Under the pieces are notes generated by a model that was not told the origin of the DNA, ran no database searches, and saw nothing but the letters and a program-made list of their open reading frames with translations. A stretch of DNA of 42,602 nt. Origin: a virus. Below are positions 38,196 through 42,602 of the stretch, in pieces. Within the stretch, counting starts at the first letter, position 1. The number at the start of each line of letters is the position of its first letter. Position numbers and translations under genes: made by a program. The stretch is taken from positions 1-42,602 of the IMG/VR virus record IMGVR_UViG_3300018036_000023, one strand, 5' to 3'.

Positions 38196-38805
38196 TTTAG
38201 TTTATAAGGCACATTGTCCTATAGATATGACTAATATTGCTGAACGTGGTGCTAAACTTCTCGATACTATTGTTGACCCTGGCGAAGTTGAACAAGAAGG
38301 TGGCATAACAAGTACTGGACATCTAGATGCTCCACATATGTGGGAAGAAACACAATTATTAAACAAGTGGCTTAGAGTACAAGCAGAAAAGGTTTTAAAT
38401 CTTTGGGATTTAAAATTTAATACATTTGGAGTTACTAAGAGTTGGGTTAATAGTCATTATCACGGAGCATGGACTGATTCACACGATCACGGTGACAGTC
38501 ACTTGGTATGTTCAGTATACTTGAAACAACCGCCACACGGTGGCAACTTAGAATTTGAAAATCTTGGTCGTTCAATGTTTGCAAGTTATCCACGTTTCCC
38601 TCAAAACAACAGTAGTCTACATAATTATTATACAGAAGTAGAAGTAAACCAAGGAGATGTTGTTTTCTTTCCTGGCTGGTTAAGTCATAAAAGTCAACCA
38701 AATAACAGTATGGAACGAAGAATAGTAATGGGTATGAATTGGCACTGTTCTTTTGAAAGACCACCACAAATGAATAACAATCATATTACTAAGGACGCGG
38801 CCTAA
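38170..38805 (+). CDS. 2OG-Fe(II) oxygenase (PF13759-like)
   Basis: A 211-aa oxygenase of the small family common in marine phages. The core runs 'TKSWVNSHYHGAWTDSHDHGDSHLVCSVYL', with several candidate ligands (His98, Asp103, His105, His107, Asp109), then 'PPHGGNLEFENL', 'VNQGDVVFFPGWLSHKSQPNN' with His173 as distal ligand, and 'ERRIVMGMNWH' with Arg for 2-oxoglutarate. All parts needed for activity are there. It is a sister of the degenerate copy at 28403. The substrate is unknown. It overlaps the methyltransferase by 26 nt and the next gene by 1 nt. Confidence 0.82.
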   Translation: MEPILISPNLVYKAHCPIDMTNIAERGAKLLDTIVDPGEVEQEGGITSTGHLDAPHMWEETQLLNKWLRVQAEKVLNLWDLKFNTFGVTKSWVNSHYHGAWTDSHDHGDSHLVCSVYLKQPPHGGNLEFENLGRSMFASYPRFPQNNSSLHNYYTEVEVNQGDVVFFPGWLSHKSQPNNSMERRIVMGMNWHCSFERPPQMNNNHITKDAA

Positions 38806-39518
38806 TGTTTAGTATTTGGAAGAAACCCTCAACTATTACATTAGATTGTTTTACAGACCAACGAGTTATTCATGATGCATACGAACCAGTACTTGCTAAA
38901 GACTGGATGCCAGACTGGTGGAAAAAAATGCCTGCTACACGTAAATTTGATAGCAGAACATTCCAAGGACTAGACAACGCTACACTAAAACGTTGTCCTC
39001 ATGTCAATCAACTTTTAACTACAGGTGTAATTTTTCCTGCGTGGATGCAATTACAAATTAAAACTTTTGATAGAGTTGATCAAGCAATGATTCAAACCTA
39101 TCCTGAAAATAGTCCTGTTATTCCTCATGACCCGCAAGACTATGCTCATCATAAACCAAATATGTTTCATGGTAAAGTTATGAGTCCTTGGCAGATTAGA
39201 GATAAGAGCGGAATTGACTGGATGTGGATGGCACCACAATGGCATCAAACAAATCCTTTAGAATATTGGACAGTTCCAGCAATAACAGAATTTAAGTATC
39301 AACACGCTTCACTAGTAAACATTATGATTCCATTTAATACAGAATTAAAAGTTGAACCTGGAGATCCTTGGTTACATTTAGTTCCACTCTCTGATAAAAG
39401 AATAAACATTAAAACTCACTTAGTAACAAGTCAAGAACTAGCAAAACTAAACAGTCTAATGATGGGTGTTGGTAGTTATGCAAAGTTTATGACTAGGATG
39501 AAAAGGAAAGGCAAATGA
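38805..39518 (+). CDS. Trp-rich 237-aa protein of unknown function
   Basis: Notable for its Trp content, clustered in 'AKDWMPDWWKKMP', 'IDWMWMAPQWHQT' and 'GDPWLHLVP'. 'CPHVNQLLTTGVIFPAW', and 'PWQIRDKSG' and 'HASLVNIMIPFNTEL' look like a jelly-roll or sugar-binding layout, but I cannot name a family. There is no signal peptide. The C-terminus is basic (TRMKRKGK). It is translationally coupled to the oxygenase (TAATG), and may bind the same substrate. Confidence 0.65.
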   Translation: MFSIWKKPSTITLDCFTDQRVIHDAYEPVLAKDWMPDWWKKMPATRKFDSRTFQGLDNATLKRCPHVNQLLTTGVIFPAWMQLQIKTFDRVDQAMIQTYPENSPVIPHDPQDYAHHKPNMFHGKVMSPWQIRDKSGIDWMWMAPQWHQTNPLEYWTVPAITEFKYQHASLVNIMIPFNTELKVEPGDPWLHLVPLSDKRINIKTHLVTSQELAKLNSLMMGVGSYAKFMTRMKRKGK

Positions 39519-39628
39519 CTGTCGGCGCTGGTATAGGTTTATTTTTTATAGGAATGATAGCAACCGTTGTGGTTATGTACATTATTATTCGAGCACAAGA
39601 AAACGAAAGCAAAGGAGACGACGAATGA
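39515..39628 (+). CDS. 37-aa single-pass membrane micropeptide
   Basis: Read by hand between the Trp-rich gene and the cupin gene. ATG 39515 overlaps the previous stop (ATGA), and its own stop TGA overlaps the cupin ATG (ATGA). The product is a short N-terminus, one hydrophobic helix of about 21 residues (GAGIGLFFIGMIATVVVMYI), then a charged tail ending ESKGDDE. The small GxG and Gly spacing at the helix start could favour packing. The exact tiling with both neighbours makes it credible. Roles such as host-membrane alteration or lysis help cannot be decided. Confidence 0.62.
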   Translation: MTVGAGIGLFFIGMIATVVVMYIIIRAQENESKGDDE

Positions 39629-39978
39629 AAGCAGGAAAGATTTGGGGTCAAACAGAATTGATCCATGCAAACGGTGTACTAGAATTTCATCGTATAGAAT
39701 TTAAAAAAGGTTTCAAGTGTAGCGAACACGAACACAAATATAAGTGGAACGGATTCTTTGTGGAGTCAGGCAAGATGATTGTGCGTGTATGGCAAGATGC
39801 TGATCAAGAAGGTCTAGTTGATGAAACAATATTAGGTCCAGGCGAGTTTACACAGGTCAAGCCGGGCAAGATTCATCAATTTGAAGGTGTAGAAGATGGT
39901 GTAGCATTTGAACTGTATTGGGCAGAATTTAATCATGACGATATAGTAAGAAGAACAGTAGGTACAAAAATTAGGTAA
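39625..39978 (+). CDS. Small cupin (mannose-6-phosphate-isomerase-like)
   Basis: A 117-aa single cupin domain. Motif 1 is in 'KGFKCSEHEHKYKWNGFFVESGKM' (His-Glu-His, then Lys and Asn, and the E-S-G turn), and motif 2 is 'LGPGEFTQVKPGKIHQFEGVEDG' (His). The two His and one Glu would bind Zn, Mn or Fe. Such small cupins recur in marine T4-like phages, with the type-II phosphomannose isomerase cupin as nearest relative. It may act on an activated sugar or simply sense it. Its start overlaps the micropeptide stop and its stop overlaps the next ATG. Confidence 0.78.
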   Translation: MKAGKIWGQTELIHANGVLEFHRIEFKKGFKCSEHEHKYKWNGFFVESGKMIVRVWQDADQEGLVDETILGPGEFTQVKPGKIHQFEGVEDGVAFELYWAEFNHDDIVRRTVGTKIR

Positions 39979-40205
39979 TGGTAAAGATATACGAATCCCC
40001 AGATGGAGGTAATACGATTTTTGAACGTGATACTTGCACAGGGGCTCGTGTTCTTATTGAAGAACTAGAATATCCTGATTGGTATTTGAGTGAATTAGAA
40101 CTAAGTGAAATAGTAGATTATGCAAATGAAGGAAATAAGTCTTTACAAATACAACTAAAGAAGTTAAAATTAATGTATAATCTTATAAAAGAAAGTAACT
40201 GGTAA
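39978..40205 (+). CDS. 75-aa conserved-looking protein, function unknown
   Basis: A short acidic protein. The N-terminus 'MVKIYESPDGGNTIFERDTCTGAR' contains a GGN-I-F-x-R turn, and the C-terminal half is helical ('LSEIVDYANEGNKSLQIQLKKLKLMYNLIK'). No metal motif. It lies in a string of overlapping genes (TAATG on both sides) between cupin and oxygenase. I see no basis for a function. Confidence 0.6.
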   Translation: MVKIYESPDGGNTIFERDTCTGARVLIEELEYPDWYLSELELSEIVDYANEGNKSLQIQLKKLKLMYNLIKESNW

Positions 40206-40783
40206 TGAGAGATCCTAATAGAATTTTTGAAATAGAAAAACCATTTCCAGACTGGATGGTAAAGTATATTGAAGATCAAACTACTGATGTTGATTGGAAG
40301 TTTGTTCATGTTCCTGAAGAAGACGAAGTAGGCAATAACTACAAAACACCTGCACTGTTTACTAATGTGATGTACTGCACACAGAGTGGTATCCTTGATG
40401 ATTGGAAAGAACTAAGCAAGATGTTACATACAGCATTGTGTATGAAAATTATTCCTGATTACATTCCGGACGCACACGTTAATCAAGTTACACGTACACG
40501 ATTAAATGGAACAGTTAAAGGCGTGTATTATGGTCCTCATAACGACGTAGCAAATGGACAGCCAGGATTATGGACGTTTGTTTATTATGTAAATGATGCA
40601 GACGGAGATACTATTTTCTTTTCAGATGACGGCAAAACTGAAATGAAAAGAACAAAATATAAAAAAGGAAATGCAGTTTTATTTCCTGCACATTATTGGC
40701 ATACTATGGACGTGACAAATGTTCCGTTACGTGTTAGTATAGGAATGACATACAGTATAGAGACAAAACTAAATGACGAATAA
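40205..40783 (+). CDS. 2OG-Fe(II) oxygenase
   Basis: A 192-aa dioxygenase with His112-x-Asp114 in 'YYGPHNDVANG', 'GLWTFVYYVNDADGDTIFF' as the central sheet, and the distal His166 in 'AHYWHTMDVTN', followed by Arg in 'LRVSIGMTYSI'. This is the prolyl-hydroxylase-like family common in marine T4-like phages. It lies in an overlapping string with cupin and probable gp62. The substrate is unknown: proteins, lipids and sugars are all possible. Confidence 0.83.
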   Translation: MRDPNRIFEIEKPFPDWMVKYIEDQTTDVDWKFVHVPEEDEVGNNYKTPALFTNVMYCTQSGILDDWKELSKMLHTALCMKIIPDYIPDAHVNQVTRTRLNGTVKGVYYGPHNDVANGQPGLWTFVYYVNDADGDTIFFSDDGKTEMKRTKYKKGNAVLFPAHYWHTMDVTNVPLRVSIGMTYSIETKLNDE

Positions 40784-41219
40784 ATTACCTTTAAAAGATA
40801 TTCTAGGTGCAATTGATATGGGCGCCAGAGAAGTATGGGATGAACTTGATGCCGAGCAAAAGAAGTCTGTTTCTTTTTATTTGCTTAATCGTTATTGTAG
40901 TGTAGTCAAGGGTAAACGTGAAGCACAAGAACTTGCAGTGTTTAAGACAAATGAATATTATAACAAACATTACTTTACACTTGCTAAACATCAAAAACTA
41001 TTATGGCAACTGTTATGCTTAACTTCAAATGCAGAAAAGAAGATACAATATCACGAATGGATTGGCTACAAGAAAAAAGGAGCCAATACTAGTAAGTTAG
41101 GAAAAGAATTAGAAAAAATATTTCCTAATATGAAAACAGATGAAATTCAGATGCTTGTTGATATGAATAGTAAAAAAGAAGTTGAAAAATATATTGAGGA
41201 ATTCAATGGTAAAAACTAA
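40773..41219 (+). CDS. gp62: Probable clamp-loader small subunit gp62
   Basis: gp62 works with gp44 to load the gp45 sliding clamp. The 148-aa product shows the pattern of the short gp62 of marine T4-like phages: an N-terminal 'LPLKDILGAIDM', a 'FYLLNRYCS' strand (family: VNR..S), a helix pair after 'TNEYYNKHYFTLAKHQKLLWQLL', and a 'WIGYKKK' loop followed by alternating helices to the end. T4 gp62 is 187 aa. No gp44 or gp45 lies in the window to support it, so the call rests on this pattern. It overlaps the oxygenase by 11 nt. Confidence 0.48.
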   Translation: MTNKLPLKDILGAIDMGAREVWDELDAEQKKSVSFYLLNRYCSVVKGKREAQELAVFKTNEYYNKHYFTLAKHQKLLWQLLCLTSNAEKKIQYHEWIGYKKKGANTSKLGKELEKIFPNMKTDEIQMLVDMNSKKEVEKYIEEFNGKN

Positions 41220-42009
41220 TGGAAGATTATTTACATTTGGTTGTAGCCTAACAAGATATCACTGGCCTACATGGGCAGACATCTTAGGACAAAGTTATAA
41301 AGAATTTTACAACTGGGCAAATCGAGGCGCAGGCAATCGACAAATATTTGAAAGGTTTTCAGAGTTTTTAAGTAAGACTGATCTTTCAGTTGACGATGTT
41401 ATTGTTATTCAATGGACAGACTTTCATAGATTTGATTATCACATATGGGATGAAGAAGCACACGAAACTTGGTATCCTGGAGGAAGTTTATTTGCAAATG
41501 TAGAACAGGATCCTATGAAAGGATTTGTAGTGTCTAAAGTTTGGGAAGAAGAAAGTTATAAGATGCACTCTTTTAATTTTATTCATGCGGCAGTTAGTTT
41601 GGCTAGGAATACACCGTGCAAGATACTAATGACATTTTCGCAAGACTTTAGACCAGATTTAAATATGAGTTATTGGAAAAACTACAAAAAGATTTTACAA
41701 AATAGTTATTGGATTGAAGGTGATATGTACAACTGGCTCTGTGAATTACACGATGGAAGGTTGTCATTTTCGGGAGCAAAGCCTGGAGACTTAGCAGAAG
41801 ATAAACATATGGATTATCATCCAACTCCTATTATGTATTACAAATGGCTCAAAGAAAAAGTCAGTACAAAGTTAGGAATTCAAATTGATTTAGAGTTTGC
41901 AACTAAAATGCAAAATGCTGTTCAAAAAGTAGAACGATATCAAGACATTGGGCAAGCAGTTTTAGATGCAGGATATGATACTAACAAACATTACGTTAGA
42001 GGTTACTAA
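41206..42009 (+). CDS. SGNH-hydrolase-like protein
   Basis: Start ATG 41206 (267 aa), since the upstream in-frame start lies inside the previous gene. The opening 'RLFTFGCSLTRYHWPTWADILG' is the GDS(L) block with Ser14 as nucleophile candidate. 'NRGAGNRQIFERF' holds the Gly and Asn of the oxyanion hole. 'VIVIQWTDFHRFDYH' follows, and 'DKHMDYHPTPIMYYKWL' gives the D-x-x-H end of SGNH esterases. It would remove acetyl or acyl groups from a sugar or lipid. It recurs in marine T4-like phages next to replication genes. No signal peptide. It overlaps both neighbours. Confidence 0.7.
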   Translation: MVKTNGRLFTFGCSLTRYHWPTWADILGQSYKEFYNWANRGAGNRQIFERFSEFLSKTDLSVDDVIVIQWTDFHRFDYHIWDEEAHETWYPGGSLFANVEQDPMKGFVVSKVWEEESYKMHSFNFIHAAVSLARNTPCKILMTFSQDFRPDLNMSYWKNYKKILQNSYWIEGDMYNWLCELHDGRLSFSGAKPGDLAEDKHMDYHPTPIMYYKWLKEKVSTKLGIQIDLEFATKMQNAVQKVERYQDIGQAVLDAGYDTNKHYVRGY

Positions 42010-42602
42010 TGTCAGATAAACCGTTTGTTTGTCAATATTGTAATGTAGGTTACACAAGAGAAAAGACTCTTGCTGTTCATATGTGTGAGCAAAAACGTAG
42101 AGCATTACAAAAAGGCGAGAAGCACGTTCAGTTAGGCTATTATGCGTTCACAAGGTTTTATCAACTATGTCAAAATTTGAAAGGTACAAAGACCTATGAA
42201 GAATTCTGTAAGTCTACCTATTATAATGCTTTTGTTAAGTTTGGTTCCTTTGTTTCAAATGTACGACCGCTATATCCAGAAAAGTATGTTGACTATGTGG
42301 TCACATCAGGAGTCAAACTTGATCACTGGTGCCGAGACGAACTATACGAAAAGTACGCACTCGAACTTATCAAAAAAGAAGGTGTCGAAACAGCAGTTGA
42401 ACGTTCAATCAAAACCATGATGGATTGGGCTGATGCAAATAATGCTCCGTGGACTCATTATTTCCGTTATGCAAGTTTAAACAGAGTAACACAACATTTA
42501 CGAGATGGCAAAATTAGTCCATGGCTTGTGTTGAACTGTAAGAGTGGAAAAGAGATGCTAGGCAAATTTAACGACGAACAACTGGCTATTGTATATCCTG
42601 TA
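42009..42602 (+). CDS. C2H2-zinc-finger phage protein, 3' end cut off by the window
   Basis: I translated 198 codons with no stop up to the window edge. It begins with one C2-H-C-like finger: 'FVCQYCNVGYTREKTLAVHMCEQK' (two Cys, then His and a Cys). Then follows a mostly helical domain: 'LGYYAFTRFYQLCQNLKG', 'YEEFCKSTYYNAFVKFGSFVSN', 'YVVTSGVKLDHWCRDELYEKY', 'WADANNAPWTHYFRYA'. I recognise it as a protein recurring in marine T4-like phages, without assigned function. Nucleic acid binding is likely from the finger. Its ATG overlaps the previous stop (TAATG). Confidence 0.72.
   Translation, partial: MSDKPFVCQYCNVGYTREKTLAVHMCEQKRRALQKGEKHVQLGYYAFTRFYQLCQNLKGTKTYEEFCKSTYYNAFVKFGSFVSNVRPLYPEKYVDYVVTSGVKLDHWCRDELYEKYALELIKKEGVETAVERSIKTMMDWADANNAPWTHYFRYASLNRVTQHLRDGKISPWLVLNCKSGKEMLGKFNDEQLAIVYPV

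Noticed and set aside
42196-42420. A 74-aa plus-strand ORF inside the last gene
   Set aside because: It lies in another frame of the zinc-finger gene, which has continuous, recognisable sequence across this stretch.
1-42602. tRNA genes, CRISPR arrays, insertion sequences, attachment sites, photosynthesis or other host-diagnostic metabolic genes
   Set aside because: I looked for cloverleaf-like segments, regular spaced repeats, transposase or integrase motifs and known marine-phage host genes and found none.

Overview
The window is a 42.6-kb piece of a T4-like (myovirus) phage genome. It is AT-rich and tightly packed, with no rRNA, tRNA or CRISPR and no gene-free stretch above about 125 bp. 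Recognisable T4 homologues are gp15, gp14, gp13, gene 1 (dNMP kinase), gp18, gp19, gp4, gp16, gp17, gp32, UvsX, UvsY and UvsW, plus a probable gp62. Protein style (very long sheath, gp4 next to a small conserved ORF, oxygenase/cupin/SGNH genes) resembles marine T4-like phages of cyanobacteria or SAR11. The host is inferred and not proven: no photosynthesis or other host-diagnostic gene is present.

Layout. (1) 1-16.5 kb, virion module: gp15 and gp14 on the minus strand, then gp13, dNMP kinase, an antisense HNH gene, sheath (18), tube (19), a second tube-like protein, a small conserved ORF, gp4, gp16, two putative internal head proteins, gp17, and a 923-aa probable structural protein. Most transcription units here begin with a T4-type late promoter (consensus GATAAATA). 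Several of these lie exactly 5 nt before the ATG of genes with no Shine-Dalgarno, which predicts leaderless late mRNAs. (2) 16.5-19.5 kb, recombination module: gp32, uvsX, a 75-aa ORF and uvsY, driven by two overlapping sigma70-type promoters. (3) 19.4-34.4 kb, a 15-kb accessory island between uvsY and the uvsW operon. It carries about eight glycosyltransferase-like proteins, a DUF579-type sugar O-methyltransferase, an FkbM methyltransferase, oxygenases, a PLP enzyme, an arginine:X amidinotransferase, two radical-SAM proteins and a nucleotidyltransferase-cupin fusion. Nearly all genes overlap end to start; three are on the opposite strand. (4) 34.4-42.6 kb: a sigma70 promoter, an unknown 425-aa protein, UvsW, a second small accessory set (methyltransferase, two 2OG-Fe(II) oxygenases, cupin, 37-aa membrane peptide), a probable clamp-loader subunit, an SGNH-hydrolase-like protein, and a truncated zinc-finger protein running off the window.

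How it may work. The island reads like a phage-borne assembly line for an unusual glycan or small molecule. Aminotransferase and amidinotransferase genes sit side by side as in guanidino-sugar pathways, preceded by oxygenases, followed by radical SAM, and flanked by sugar activation, transfer and methylation genes. Its product and target (virion, host envelope or host metabolite) cannot be read from the sequence. This island and the leaderless late-promoter architecture are the most interesting parts of the window.
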